From Pseudomonas sp. A-RE-19 (GTDB lineage Bacteria > Pseudomonadota > Gammaproteobacteria > Pseudomonadales > Pseudomonadaceae), in the NCBI RefSeq assembly GCF_019956555.1, contig NZ_JAHBDQ010000015.1, forward strand, positions 53,259 to 117,258: DNA of 64,000 nt. Direction: 5' to 3'. Below are positions 11,596 to 21,074 of the stretch, one piece after another; the first letter of the stretch is position 1; each line of letters begins with the position of its first letter. A program made the position numbers and the translations under genes. Below the pieces are notes generated by a model. The model did no database searches, was not told where the DNA came from, and saw only the letters and a program-made list of their open reading frames with translations.

Positions 11596-13005
11596 TTAAA
11601 AGGATCTGACAATCCGCCCCAACGTCTCCATCGCCTTCTCCGAATCTTCAGTCCACGGGCTGCCATAATTCAGCCGAATACAATTCCTGAACCGCTGAGT
11701 CGGTGAAAAAATTGGCCCCGGCGCGATGCTGATCCCTTGCGCCAACGCCATCTGAAACAACTTCAACGAATCCATCTGCGGTGGTAGCTCCAGCCACAGG
11801 AAGTAACCGCCGGCCGGTTGGCTGACGCGGGTCTGCGCCGGAAAGTAGCGGGCGATGGCGGCGAGCATGGCGCTTTGCTGTTCTTCCAGGGCGTAACGCA
11901 GTTTGCGCAGGTGCCGGTCGTAGCCGCCGTGTTGCAGGTAATCGGCAATCGCCGCCTGGGCGGGCATCGAGGCGCAGAGTGAGGTCATCAGCTTCAAGCG
12001 TTCGATTTTCTGCGCATAACGCCCGGCAGCAACCCAGCCAATGCGGTAGCCCGGGGCCAGGCTCTTGGCGAACGAGCCGCAATGCATCACCAGTCCTTCG
12101 GTGTCGAAAGCCTTGGCCGGTTTTGGCGCCTGTTGCCCGTAATAGAGCTCGGCGTAGACATCGTCTTCGATCAGCGGCACTTGGTGGCTGCGCAACAGCT
12201 CCACCAGTTCCTGTTTCTTCGCCTCGGGCATGGTCGCGCCCATGGGGTTCTGGAAACTGGTCATGCACCAACAGGCCTTGATCGGATGCCGTTCCAGGGT
12301 TTGGGCGAGTACGCCGAGGTCGATGCCGTCTCGCGGGTGGACGGGAATTTCCACCGCTTTGAGCTTCAGCCGTTCCAGCACTTGCAGGCTGGCGTAGAAC
12401 GCCGGGGCTTCGATGGCCACCAGATCGCCAGGCTCGGTGACCGCTTGCAAACACAGGTTCAGGGCTTCGAGGGCGCCGTTGGTGATCAGCAATTCTTCCA
12501 TGGGCAACATCAGCCCGCCGACCATGTAGCGCAGGGCAATTTGCCGACGCAGCTGCGGGTTACCCGGTGACATATCGGTGACGACCATGCGTGGGTCCAT
12601 CTCCCGGGCGGCACTGGCCAGTGAGCGGGACAACCGTTGCAGCGGGAACAGGGTCGGGCTGGGGAACGCCGAACCGAAGGGCACGGTGGTCGGGTCTTTG
12701 ATCGAATCCAGCACCGAGAACACCAGTTCGCTGACATCGACTTCGGTGGACTCGTTGACCTGGCTGCTGATCACCGGCTCCGAGAACGGGCTCGGTGCGT
12801 GCGTGTTGACGAAGTAGCCGGAGCGCGGCCGGGCGCGGATCAGACCGCGACGTTCGAGCAGGTAATAGGCCTGGAACACGGTGGACGGGCTCACGCCGTA
12901 AGTCTGGCTGGCATAGCGCACCGACGGCACCCGATGGCCGGGGCCGAGGACGCCGGAGCGGATCAGTTCAGCGATGTCTTCGGCGAATTTTTCGTAGCGT
13001 TTCAT
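11596..13005 (-). CDS. MocR-type transcriptional regulator (GntR winged helix fused to aminotransferase fold)
   Basis: This 469-residue protein has an N-terminal GntR-type winged helix (GHRVPSVRYASQTYGVSPSTVFQAY, residues about 20-50), followed by a full fold-type I PLP-binding domain. The PLP lysine is Lys314 in SFAKSLAPGYRIGW, and the NPMGATMP and EDDVYAELYY signatures lie upstream of it. MocR proteins use bound PLP or an amino compound as effector and generally regulate vitamin B6, GABA or amino-acid genes. I choose the ATG at 13005 (MKRYEKFAED) because the helix-turn-helix then sits at the usual place; an upstream in-frame start would run through a REP element. No obvious target gene is adjacent, so what it controls is unknown. 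Confidence 0.9.
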   Translation of the reverse strand: MKRYEKFAEDIAELIRSGVLGPGHRVPSVRYASQTYGVSPSTVFQAYYLLERRGLIRARPRSGYFVNTHAPSPFSEPVISSQVNESTEVDVSELVFSVLDSIKDPTTVPFGSAFPSPTLFPLQRLSRSLASAAREMDPRMVVTDMSPGNPQLRRQIALRYMVGGLMLPMEELLITNGALEALNLCLQAVTEPGDLVAIEAPAFYASLQVLERLKLKAVEIPVHPRDGIDLGVLAQTLERHPIKACWCMTSFQNPMGATMPEAKKQELVELLRSHQVPLIEDDVYAELYYGQQAPKPAKAFDTEGLVMHCGSFAKSLAPGYRIGWVAAGRYAQKIERLKLMTSLCASMPAQAAIADYLQHGGYDRHLRKLRYALEEQQSAMLAAIARYFPAQTRVSQPAGGYFLWLELPPQMDSLKLFQMALAQGISIAPGPIFSPTQRFRNCIRLNYGSPWTEDSEKAMETLGRIVRSF

Positions 13006-13049
13006 CGAGTGCTCGAGTTGGGGGCATTCTGGAAAATCGGGGTGGCTTC

Positions 13050-13110
13050 TTCGCGGGCAAGCCTCGCTCCTACACACCACCGTACTGTAGGAGCGTGGCT
13101 TGCCCGCGAA
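13050..13110. repeat. REP-type inverted pair (REPIN-like)
   Basis: Arms 13050-13074 and 13086-13110 are 25 nt and complementary except for one T/A change in the core (CCTCGCTCC facing GGAGCGTGG). The gap is only 11 nt, so it would form a tight hairpin. It belongs to the GCGGGCAAGCC family found at 8245, 26948 and 38437. It lies between the MocR start and the ccoG stop. Confidence 0.85.
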
Positions 13111-13140
13111 TGAGCGCGAAGCGCTCGCCATCTTAAAGGC

Positions 13141-14571
13141 TCAACGGTTCATCGGCGCAACAAACCGGCTTTTGGCCACGCTGTAGATGGCCGGTTCATC
13201 GCTGTCGATAATCTTGAAACTGATCGTCTGCGAGCTGCTGCTCGGCCGTTCCGTGGTCATCGCCACCGATACCGGTACGTCGACGATCTCTCCGGGGGCC
13301 AGGCTCAGTTCGGTCTTGCCCTGCAGCTGGAAGCCGTCGCCATCGACCAGCGTCAATCGATAATCCTGACGTTGCTGGGTCTTGTTGATGACCTTCAGGC
13401 TGTAGATGTTTTCGATCTGGCCTTCGCTGTTTTCGCGGAACAGGCCACGGTCCTTGCTCACGTCCAGCGACACCATTGGCCGTTCCACCAGCGCCAGGGC
13501 GAGGGCGCCGACCATCACCAGCAGCACGGCGGTGTAACCGATCAAGCGCGGGCGTAGCAGGTGGGTCTTGCCGCCCTGCAATTCATGCTCCGAGGTGTAG
13601 CTGATCAGCCCACGGGCATAGCCCATTTTGTCCATGATCGAATCGCAGGCGTCGATGCACGCGGCACAACCGATGCATTCCATCTGCAAGCCGTCACGGA
13701 TGTCGATGCCGGTCGGGCAGACCTGCACGCACAACTGGCAGTCAATGCAATCGCCCAAACCGGCTTCGGCGGGTTTGACGTCACGTTTGCGCGGGCCACG
13801 GTTTTCGCCACGGGCCACGTCGTAGGAAATGGTCAGGGTGTCCTTGTCGAACATTACGCTCTGGAACCGTGCATACGGGCACATGTGCATGCACACCGCT
13901 TCGCGCAGCCAACCGGCATTGATGTAAGTGGCTCCGGTGAAAAACAGCACCCAAAACAGGCTGACACCGCCGATTTGCAAGGTCAGCAGCTCTTCGGCCA
14001 GCGGCCGGATCGGCGTGAAATAGCCGACAAAGGTCAGGCCGGTGAGCAGGCTGATCGCCAGCCACAGGGTGTGTTTGGCCGAGCGGCGAATCAGTTTGTT
14101 CAGGCCCCAGGGCGCGGCCTGCAGCTTGATTCGCTGGTTGCGCTCGCCTTCAGTGAGCTTCTCGCACCACATGAAGATCCAGGTCCAGGAACTCTGCGGG
14201 CAGGTATAACCACACCAGACTCTGCCGGCGAACACGGTGATCGCAAACAGGCCGAACGCGGCGATGATCAGCAGCGCCGAGAGCAGGATGAAATCCTGTG
14301 GCCAGAAGGTCGCGCCGAAGATGTGGAATTTGCTTTCGGAAAGGTCCCAGAGCACCGCCTGGCGGCCACCCCAGTTCAGCCACACCGTGCCGAAGAACAG
14401 CAGAAACAGAACCCCCGCGCCACTCATGCGCAGGGTGCGGAACACCCCCGTGAAACTGCGGGTATGGATCAGGTTGTCGCTGGACTTGGCCTTTATCTTT
14501 GGACGCAAAGGCTCATTGCTTTTTAAAAATGAGGAGTTTTCAACGGTTCGGACGGGGATTCTATCGCTCAT
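13141..14571 (-). CDS. ccoG: Cytochrome c oxidase accessory protein CcoG (FixG-like)
   Basis: This 476-residue membrane iron-sulfur protein has an N-terminal helix (MSGAGVLFLLFFGTVWLNW) and further membrane segments, the second carrying WCGYTCPQ. It then has a bacterial two-cluster ferredoxin domain with CIDCQLCVQVCP and CIGCAACIDACD, and a C-terminal periplasmic FixG-like Ig domain (about the last 120 residues). In the family CcoG reduces copper during maturation of the cbb3-type oxidase. I choose ATG 14571 (MSDRIPVRT). A GGAGG lies 17 nt upstream of it, and an in-frame ATG at 14595 would contain that GGAGG. The gene stands alone: no ccoNOPQ, ccoH, ccoI or ccoS is near, so it may be a second, dispersed copy. 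Confidence 0.92.
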   Translation of the reverse strand: MSDRIPVRTVENSSFLKSNEPLRPKIKAKSSDNLIHTRSFTGVFRTLRMSGAGVLFLLFFGTVWLNWGGRQAVLWDLSESKFHIFGATFWPQDFILLSALLIIAAFGLFAITVFAGRVWCGYTCPQSSWTWIFMWCEKLTEGERNQRIKLQAAPWGLNKLIRRSAKHTLWLAISLLTGLTFVGYFTPIRPLAEELLTLQIGGVSLFWVLFFTGATYINAGWLREAVCMHMCPYARFQSVMFDKDTLTISYDVARGENRGPRKRDVKPAEAGLGDCIDCQLCVQVCPTGIDIRDGLQMECIGCAACIDACDSIMDKMGYARGLISYTSEHELQGGKTHLLRPRLIGYTAVLLVMVGALALALVERPMVSLDVSKDRGLFRENSEGQIENIYSLKVINKTQQRQDYRLTLVDGDGFQLQGKTELSLAPGEIVDVPVSVAMTTERPSSSSQTISFKIIDSDEPAIYSVAKSRFVAPMNR

Positions 14572-14671
14572 GGTCTTTCGCTCATCAGCCTCCATCAGGC
14601 CGGAGCACTATGACCAGCGATCTGTTTGCATAACAGACTCAGATATTGCAATAAAAAGCGGATCAGATGGG

Positions 14672-14752
14672 GCTGTCGCGTCCGCCTGCGACAACTTGAA
14701 GCACTCGCGACAGCTGGCCGCAAACACCTACATCAGGCGCTTGCGGTGTTTG
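14672..14752. repeat. Two short inverted repeats downstream of the DUF3203 gene
   Basis: GCTGTCGCG (14672-14680) faces CGCGACAGC (14706-14714), and CAAACACC (14721-14728) faces GGTGTTTG (14745-14752). The second hairpin starts 15 nt past the stop of the leftward small gene at 14767 and could be its terminator, but it lacks a T run. Nothing else stands out in 14572-14766; the ccoG promoter must lie here. Confidence 0.4.
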
Positions 14753-14766
14753 TTGATGCGGGTCAG

Positions 14767-15000
14767 TCAAATCACCGAATCACTGTTGGTGGCCTTCAAA
14801 TGCCGGCGACCGTCTACTGCGCCTGCTACGGTCAATGCATCGGCTTCTGCTTCGGTGATGTAGATACGCTGGCCGTCAAGGTCGACCGCCGACATGGATT
14901 TTTCCCCGTCGGTGATGATGGTGACGTCGGGGCAAAGACGGATTTCTTCGCCGTTTTCGGTGATGAAGATGCAGGTCTGATTCTCGATGCGCACAGTCAT
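14767..15000 (-). CDS. Small conserved protein, probably DUF3203 family
   Basis: This 77-residue soluble protein begins MTVRIENQTCIFITENGEE and ends VDGRRHLKATNSDSVI, with a run of alternating beta-type residues and an ITEAEADALTVAGAVDGRR segment. I recognise it as resembling the small Pseudomonas-restricted DUF3203 family, which has no assigned function. The start at 15000 is supported by an AAGGA ribosome site 7 nt upstream; the longer in-frame start at 15054 has none. It has no signal peptide or membrane segment. Confidence 0.75.
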   Translation of the reverse strand: MTVRIENQTCIFITENGEEIRLCPDVTIITDGEKSMSAVDLDGQRIYITEAEADALTVAGAVDGRRHLKATNSDSVI

Positions 15001-15105
15001 GGAGGTGTCCTTTTTCTGCGGATTCTGAAGTGTTAGGACACATCCGCCGGTCATCGTTCTGTGTAACCGATTAATGGTGGATGCGGTCCATCCTCTGTCG
15101 AGTCA

Positions 15106-15282
15106 TTAACTGGCGCTGGCGATCTCCGGCGGCTGGGTGCTCGGCGGTTCTTCCCGGGATGGCGGGGTGGTGCCTGGGGGCTCCTGCTCGGGGACGGGGC
15201 CGGGTTCGGTCGGTGGTGTTGGCGGAATCGTCGGCTCGTCGATGTTCGGATCGGGTGTCTCGGCCGGGACAGGAATGCTCAT
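15106..15282 (-). CDS. Small proline-rich protein of unknown function
   Basis: This 58-residue protein begins MSIPVPAETPDPNIDEP and is more than a third proline and glutamate, with repeated PPTP, PGPVPEQEPP and PPSTQPP stretches and no cysteine or aromatic residue. It should be intrinsically disordered. The start is chosen for a GGAGA ribosome site 8 nt upstream and because the Pro-rich composition begins there. Small proteins of this composition are common in fluorescent pseudomonads, but I know no function. It is transcribed divergently from glgE, sharing the 15283-15512 region. Confidence 0.6.
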   Translation of the reverse strand: MSIPVPAETPDPNIDEPTIPPTPPTEPGPVPEQEPPGTTPPSREEPPSTQPPEIASAS

Positions 15283-15380
15283 CGATAAAGTCTCCAGTGG
15301 CAGATGGCGTGAGTCGTGCTTAAGTTGGTTGACCCGTACACGGGGAATTTGATTCCCGGAAAGGCTTGGCAAATCCCTCT

Positions 15381-15408
15381 GAACTTTTACCGGCGCCTGC
15401 TGTTCGGA
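15381..15408 (+). promoter_or_regulatory. AlgU (sigma-22/RpoE-type) promoter candidate for glgE-treS-glgB
   Basis: GAACTT at 15381-15386 is followed after exactly 17 nt by TCGGA at 15404-15408. The AlgU consensus is GAACTT, 16-17 nt, TCTGA, so there is one mismatch. The site lies about 105 nt before the glgE start on the correct strand. AlgU control of trehalose genes is known in P. syringae and fits an osmotic-stress role. This is a pattern match only. Confidence 0.5.
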
Positions 15409-15512
15409 ACTTAAGTGAGTTCATGTCGGTGAGTTCATGTCGGGGCAGACCGCTCCGCGTGAACGACGACCAGGCACAAGAGCGTCCTTGGGGCGTTAAG
15501 GAGAGATGCTCG

Positions 15513-17510
15513 ATGACCGCTGAAAAACCTACAGAGCTGAGCTACAACCCTCATATACCGCTGTCGCAGGCCTTACTGCTGCCGCGGATCGTAATCGAAA
15601 ACACCATGCCGATCCTCGATGGCGGGCAATTCGCCATTAAAGCCGTGCTCGATCAGGACGTGGTGGTAACCAGCAAAGTGTTTGCCGATGGTCATGACAA
15701 GCTGGCCGTGCGCATACGTTGGCGTGCCGAAGGCGACGAAACCTGGCAGAGCGAGGTAATGGCCGAGCTGGGTAATAACGGCTGGCAGGGCCAGTTCCGC
15801 GTCAAGAAGCAGGGCCGCTATGTGTTCTGTATCGAAGCGTGGATCGATCAATACGCAAGCTTTTGTTATGAGCTGAAAAAAAAGCACGGCGCCTGCATGT
15901 CGGTCAGCCTGGAATTGCAGGAAGGGCGCACTCACGTCCAACAGGCGGCTGAACGCTCCGAAGGCCGCCTCAGTGAGCAACTGGCGGCGTTGCATCATGA
16001 GCTCTCCAGTCTGCTCGAAACCGAGCAGGTCGCCTTGTTTCTGCACCAACGCAGCGCGGACTTGATGGCCCAGGCCGACCATCGTCCTTACCTGAGCCTG
16101 AGCCCGGAATACCCGGTGGACGTTGAGCGAGAGCTGGCGCAGTTTGCCAGTTGGTATGAGTTGTTTCCGCGCTCGATCACCGATGACCCGGCCCGCCACG
16201 GCACCTTCAACGATGTGCACTCGCGGCTGCCGATGATCCAGGACATGGGTTTCGACGTCTTGTACTTCACGCCAATCCACCCGATCGGCCGCAGCTACCG
16301 CAAAGGCCCGAACAATTCGTTGACTGCCGGCCCCGACGACCCGGGCAGCCCTTACGCCATCGGCAGTGAAGAGGGCGGGCATGAAGCGATTCACTCGGAG
16401 TTGGGCACGCGAGAAGATTTTCGCCGGTTGGTCACTGCCGCCGCCGAGTATGGGCTGGAAATCGCCCTCGATTTTGCGATTCAGTGTTCCCAGGACCACC
16501 CGTGGCTCAAGCAACATCCGGGCTGGTTCAACTGGCGCCCGGACGGCACGATCAAATACGCCGAGAACCCACCGAAGAAATACCAGGACATCGTCAACGT
16601 CGATTTCTATGCCGTGGACGCGATTCCCGGTTTGTGGGTCGAGTTGCGGAACATCGTGGTGGGCTGGGTCAAAGAGGGCGTGAAGCTGTTTCGCGTCGAT
16701 AATCCTCACACCAAACCATTGCCGTTCTGGCAATGGCTGATCGCCGATGTACGGGCGCTATACCCCGAGGTGATCTTCCTGGCCGAAGCCTTTACCACGC
16801 CAGCGATGATGGCGCGTCTGGGCAAGGTCGGTTATTCCCAGAGCTATACCTATTTCACCTGGCGCAACACCAAGAGCGAGTTGGCGACCTATTTCACCGA
16901 ACTCAACGAGTCGCCGTGGCGTGAATGCTACCGGCCGAATTTTTTCGTCAACACGCCGGACATCAACCCGGCGTTCCTGCATGAATCCGGGCGCCCGGGT
17001 TTTCTGATCCGTGCCGCGCTGGCGACCATGGGCTCCGGCCTGTGGGGCATGTATTCGGGGTTTGAACTGTGTGAAGCGGCACCGGTGCCGGGCCGGGAGG
17101 AATACCTCAATTCCGAGAAGTACGAAATCCGCCCACGGGACTTCAATGCGCCGGGCAACATCATTGCCGAAATCGCCCAGCTCAACCGCATCCGCCGGCA
17201 GAACCCGGCGTTGCACACGCATCTGGGGCTGAAGGTCTACAACGCCTGGAACGACAACATTCTGTATTTCGGTAAACGTAGCGTCGATGGCAGCAATTTC
17301 ATTTTGGTGGCCGTCAGCCTCGATCCGCATAACGCCCAGGAAGCGAATTTCGAATTGCCGCTATGGGAAATGGGCCTGCCCGACAATGCCATCACCCACG
17401 GCGAAGACTTGATGAACGGCCACCGCTGGACCTGGCACGGCAAATACCAGTTCATGCGGATCGAGCCGTGGCATCTGCCGTTCGGGATTTGGAGGATCAG
17501 CACTTCTTAA
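15513..17510 (+). CDS. glgE: Alpha-1,4-glucan:maltose-1-phosphate maltosyltransferase GlgE
   Basis: This 665-residue GH13_3 enzyme extends alpha-1,4-glucans using maltose-1-phosphate. An N-terminal beta domain (about 1-110) and helical insert precede the catalytic barrel. The likely catalytic residues are Asp396 (RVDNPHTKP), Glu425 (AEAFTTP) and Asp483 (NTPDINP), all present, at positions close to those of Streptomyces GlgE. ATG 15513 is chosen for the AAGGAGAGA ribosome site 5 nt or so upstream and the normal family length; the longer reading frame upstream is promoter DNA. It is the first gene of glgE-treS/mak-glgB: TreS makes maltose from trehalose, its kinase domain phosphorylates it, GlgE polymerises it and GlgB branches the chain. 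Confidence 0.95.
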   Translation: MTAEKPTELSYNPHIPLSQALLLPRIVIENTMPILDGGQFAIKAVLDQDVVVTSKVFADGHDKLAVRIRWRAEGDETWQSEVMAELGNNGWQGQFRVKKQGRYVFCIEAWIDQYASFCYELKKKHGACMSVSLELQEGRTHVQQAAERSEGRLSEQLAALHHELSSLLETEQVALFLHQRSADLMAQADHRPYLSLSPEYPVDVERELAQFASWYELFPRSITDDPARHGTFNDVHSRLPMIQDMGFDVLYFTPIHPIGRSYRKGPNNSLTAGPDDPGSPYAIGSEEGGHEAIHSELGTREDFRRLVTAAAEYGLEIALDFAIQCSQDHPWLKQHPGWFNWRPDGTIKYAENPPKKYQDIVNVDFYAVDAIPGLWVELRNIVVGWVKEGVKLFRVDNPHTKPLPFWQWLIADVRALYPEVIFLAEAFTTPAMMARLGKVGYSQSYTYFTWRNTKSELATYFTELNESPWRECYRPNFFVNTPDINPAFLHESGRPGFLIRAALATMGSGLWGMYSGFELCEAAPVPGREEYLNSEKYEIRPRDFNAPGNIIAEIAQLNRIRRQNPALHTHLGLKVYNAWNDNILYFGKRSVDGSNFILVAVSLDPHNAQEANFELPLWEMGLPDNAITHGEDLMNGHRWTWHGKYQFMRIEPWHLPFGIWRISTS

Positions 17511-17563
17511 ATGCGCCGCGCATTCCTGTGACGACACTCTTTTGCTGGCGGATAAATGATCCC

Positions 17564-17654
17564 GTAGGAGCTGCCGAAGGCTGCGATCTTTTGATTTTTT
17601 GGTGGACCGTAAATGGCAGAAGATCAAAAGATCGCAGCCTTCGGCAGCTCCTAC
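17564..17654. repeat. 32-nt inverted repeat pair inside the glgE-treS gap
   Basis: Arms 17564-17595 and 17623-17654 are perfect complements (core GAGCTGCCGAAGGCTGCGATC), the same family as 11488-11591. It sits in the 220-nt gap between glgE and treS, so it may attenuate or stabilise the operon transcript. A clear AACAGGAG ribosome site for treS follows at about 17718. Confidence 0.85.
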
Positions 17655-17730
17655 AGAGGGGCGCCAGGTTTGAGATATGTGTAGATACCGCATAGGTGGT
17701 GCGCTTTATTGAATTCAACAGGAGTTACCA

Positions 17731-20700
17731 ATGGCGAAGAAACCCAGGTCAGCCACCTTTATCAAAGACCCGCTCTGGTACAAGGATGCGGTGATCTACC
17801 AGGTTCACGTTAAGTCTTTTTTCGACTCCAACAATGACGGTATCGGCGACTTTCCCGGCCTTATCGCCAAACTCGATTACATTGCCGATCTGGGCGTCAA
17901 CACCATCTGGCTGTTGCCGTTCTACCCCTCGCCACGACGCGACGATGGCTATGACATCGCCGAATACCGTGGCGTGCACCCTGACTACGGCACCATGGCC
18001 GATGCCAAGCGTTTCATTGCCGAGGCCCATAAGCGCGGCCTGCGGGTGATTACCGAACTGGTCATCAACCACACCTCGGACCAGCACGCGTGGTTCCAGC
18101 GCGCGCGCAAGGCCAAGCCCGGTTCGGCGGCTCGCGACTTCTATGTCTGGTCCGATGACGACCAGAAATACGACGGTACCCGCATCATTTTTCTCGACAC
18201 CGAGAAATCCAACTGGACCTGGGACCCGGTGGCCGGTCAGTACTTCTGGCACCGTTTCTATTCTCACCAGCCGGACCTGAATTTCGACAACCCGCAAGTG
18301 ATGAAAGCGGTGCTGTCGGTGATGCGTTACTGGCTCGACATGGGCATCGACGGTCTGCGGCTGGACGCGATCCCGTACCTGATCGAGCGCGACGGCACCA
18401 ACAACGAAAACCTGCCCGAGACCCACGACGTCCTCAAGCAGATCCGTGCCGAAATCGACGCCAATTACCCCGATCGCATGCTGCTGGCCGAAGCCAATCA
18501 ATGGCCGGAAGACACGCAGCTGTACTTCGGTGAAACCGATGCCAAGGGCTTGAACGGGGATGAATGCCACATGGCTTTTCACTTCCCGTTGATGCCGCGC
18601 ATGTACATGGCACTGGCTCAGGAAGATCGTTTCCCGATCACCGACATTCTGCGCCAGACCCCGGAAATTCCTGCCAATTGCCAGTGGGCGATTTTCCTGC
18701 GCAACCACGATGAGCTGACCCTGGAAATGGTCACCGACCGGGAGCGTGACTACCTGTGGAATTACTACGCCGCCGACCGTCGGGCGCGGATCAATCTGGG
18801 GATTCGCCGGCGTCTGGCGCCGTTGATGGAGCGTGATCGTCGTCGTGTGGAGTTGCTTAACAGCCTGCTGCTGTCGATGCCCGGCACGCCGACCCTGTAT
18901 TACGGCGATGAAATCGGCATGGGCGACAACATCTACCTCGGCGACCGCGACGGTGTGCGCACGCCAATGCAATGGTCCATCGACCGCAATGGCGGGTTCT
19001 CCCGTGCCGACCCGGCCAGCCTGGTGTTGCCGCCGATCATGGACCCGCTCTACGGCTACCTGTCGGTTAACGTCGAAACCCAGGCCGGTGACCCCCATTC
19101 GTTGTTGAACTGGAACCGGCGCCTGCTCGCGGTGCGCAAGCAGTCCAAGGCCTTCGGGCGCGGAACGCTGAAGATGCTTTCGCCAAGCAACCGACGGATT
19201 CTGGCTTATACCCGCGAATTCATCGGCCCGGACGGCAAGCACGAGATCATTCTGTGCGTGGCCAACGTGTCCCGCAGCGCGCAAGCGGCGGAGCTGGACT
19301 TGTCGGCTTATGTCGGCATGGTTCCGGTGGAGATGCTCGGCGGCAATGCGTTCCCGCCCATCGGCCAGTTGAATTTCCTGCTGACGCTGGCGCCTTACGG
19401 CTTCTATTGGTTCGGGCTGGCGGCGGAAAACCAAATGCCGAGCTGGCACGTGGAGCCGGCGCAAAGCCTGCCGGACTTCACCACCCTGGTGCTGAAGAAA
19501 CGCATGGAAGAACTGCTTGAGGCGCCGTCCCGTGGCACGCTGGAGCAAGGCATTCTGCCGAGCTGGTTGCAGAACCGCCGCTGGTACGCCGGCAAGGACG
19601 GCACCATCGACAGCGTCAATCTCGCTTACGGCGTGCGCTTTGGCGATCCGCAGCATCCGGTGCTGCTGGGTGAGATCGACGTCACCAGCGGCGGCCAGAC
19701 CAGCCGTTATCAGTTGCCGTTCGGTTTCATCTCCGAGGAGCAGGTCGGCGCGGCGTTGCCGCAGCAATTGGCGCTGGCCAGGGTCCGGCGCGGGCGTCAG
19801 GTCGGTTTGATCACCGATGCCTTCAGCCTGGATAGCTTTGTTCATGCCGTGTTGCAGAGCATGCAGGCTGGCATGGTGTTGCCATCGGACGGCGGCGAGA
19901 TCCGCTTCGAGCCCACCGACGAACTGGCCAGACTCGGCCTCACCGCCGAGTCGGAAGTGCGTTATCTGTCCGCCGAGCAATCCAACAGTTCGGTGGTGAT
20001 CGGCAGCAGCCTGGTGCTGAAACTGATCCGTAAGGTCGCGTCTGGCGTGCATCCGGAACTGGAAATGAGCGCATACCTGACCCACGCCGGCTTCCGCCAC
20101 ATTTCGCCGTTGCTGGGTTCGGTGATTCGTCGCGATGCGGCGGGTGAGGACACGCTGTTGATGATCGCCCAAGGCTACCTGAGCAATCAGGGCGACGCGT
20201 GGGAGTGGACCCAGAACAACCTCGAACGGGCGCTTCGCGACGAACTCGCTGATGCCGTGTCGGAACAGGAGCAGCACTACAACGCCCTCGGCGAGCTGAA
20301 GGATTTTGCCGGCATGCTCGGCCAGCGCCTGGGGGAAATGCATCAGGTGCTGGCGGCACCGAGCACGAACCCCGACTTCGCCCCACAGATCACCACCCAG
20401 AAAGATGCCCTGGCCTCGGCCAAGGACGTGGCGGCGCAACTGGAACATGCCCTGACGTTGCTCAAGCAGCATCAAACTGAACTGAACGCTGCGGATCAGG
20501 CCTTGGTCAATCGATTGCTGGACAACAAAAAAACCATCCTCAGCCATCTCCAGGATCTGGGTAAAAAGGCGGCTGGCGGCCTGCGTATCCGCGTCCATGG
20601 TGACTTGCACCTGGGGCAGGTGCTGGTGATCAAGGGCGATGCCTATCTGATCGATTTCGAGGGTGAACCGGCGCGATCGCTGTATGAGCGTCGAGGCAAA

Positions 20701-21072
20701 CACAGTCCCTATAAAGATGTCAGCGGCGTGTTGCGCTCGTTCGATTATGCCGCGGCGATGGCCATCAACGTGCAGAACGTCGATAACACCGCTGACGCCC
20801 GGGCGGCGCGTCAACGAGTCACTGACCGTTACCTGAAAGAGGCGCGACAATCATTTGTCGACGCTTATCGGCTGGCGGCAGCTAGTCTTGCTCATGCATG
20901 GCAAGATCCTGAAGGCGATGACGCCGCGCTGGCGTTGTTCGGGCTGGAGAAGGCGGCTTATGAGGTGGCCTATGAGGCGGAAAATCGCCCCACTTGGTTG
21001 CCTGTGCCGTTGCACGGTTTATATGGATTATTGAGTGGGCTTAAACCCTTTTCCGATCTTGGTGGAGAGTAG
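17731..21072 (+). CDS. treS: Trehalose synthase fused to maltokinase (TreS-Mak/Pep2)
   Basis: This 1113-residue bifunctional protein has two parts. Residues about 1-550 are a GH13_16 trehalose synthase that isomerises trehalose and maltose, with Asp212 (GLRLDAIPY), Glu254 (LLAEANQ) and Asp327 (RNHDELT) intact. Residues about 570-1113 are a maltokinase of the aminoglycoside-phosphotransferase fold: the N-terminal cap begins [16 protein letters not shown], the catalytic loop HGDLHLGQ holds Asp958, and DFEGEP carries the metal-binding Asp. The fusion therefore turns trehalose into maltose-1-phosphate, the GlgE substrate. Separate treS and mak genes are usual in mycobacteria, while the fusion is standard in Pseudomonas. 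glgB starts 2 nt after its stop. Confidence 0.96.
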   Translation: MAKKPRSATFIKDPLWYKDAVIYQVHVKSFFDSNNDGIGDFPGLIAKLDYIADLGVNTIWLLPFYPSPRRDDGYDIAEYRGVHPDYGTMADAKRFIAEAHKRGLRVITELVINHTSDQHAWFQRARKAKPGSAARDFYVWSDDDQKYDGTRIIFLDTEKSNWTWDPVAGQYFWHRFYSHQPDLNFDNPQVMKAVLSVMRYWLDMGIDGLRLDAIPYLIERDGTNNENLPETHDVLKQIRAEIDANYPDRMLLAEANQWPEDTQLYFGETDAKGLNGDECHMAFHFPLMPRMYMALAQEDRFPITDILRQTPEIPANCQWAIFLRNHDELTLEMVTDRERDYLWNYYAADRRARINLGIRRRLAPLMERDRRRVELLNSLLLSMPGTPTLYYGDEIGMGDNIYLGDRDGVRTPMQWSIDRNGGFSRADPASLVLPPIMDPLYGYLSVNVETQAGDPHSLLNWNRRLLAVRKQSKAFGRGTLKMLSPSNRRILAYTREFIGPDGKHEIILCVANVSRSAQAAELDLSAYVGMVPVEMLGGNAFPPIGQLNFLLTLAPYGFYWFGLAAENQMPSWHVEPAQSLPDFTTLVLKKRMEELLEAPSRGTLEQGILPSWLQNRRWYAGKDGTIDSVNLAYGVRFGDPQHPVLLGEIDVTSGGQTSRYQLPFGFISEEQVGAALPQQLALARVRRGRQVGLITDAFSLDSFVHAVLQSMQAGMVLPSDGGEIRFEPTDELARLGLTAESEVRYLSAEQSNSSVVIGSSLVLKLIRKVASGVHPELEMSAYLTHAGFRHISPLLGSVIRRDAAGEDTLLMIAQGYLSNQGDAWEWTQNNLERALRDELADAVSEQEQHYNALGELKDFAGMLGQRLGEMHQVLAAPSTNPDFAPQITTQKDALASAKDVAAQLEHALTLLKQHQTELNAADQALVNRLLDNKKTILSHLQDLGKKAAGGLRIRVHGDLHLGQVLVIKGDAYLIDFEGEPARSLYERRGKHSPYKDVSGVLRSFDYAAAMAINVQNVDNTADARAARQRVTDRYLKEARQSFVDAYRLAAASLAHAWQDPEGDDAALALFGLEKAAYEVAYEAENRPTWLPVPLHGLYGLLSGLKPFSDLGGE

Positions 21073-21074
21073 TC

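Noticed and set aside
17749..20850. A 1033-codon open frame antisense to treS, and similar long antisense frames over muxB, muxC, glgX and treY
   Set aside because: They mirror genes with intact catalytic motifs; composition (many His, Gln, Arg) is typical of the reverse frame of high-GC genes, and none has a ribosome site or family motif.
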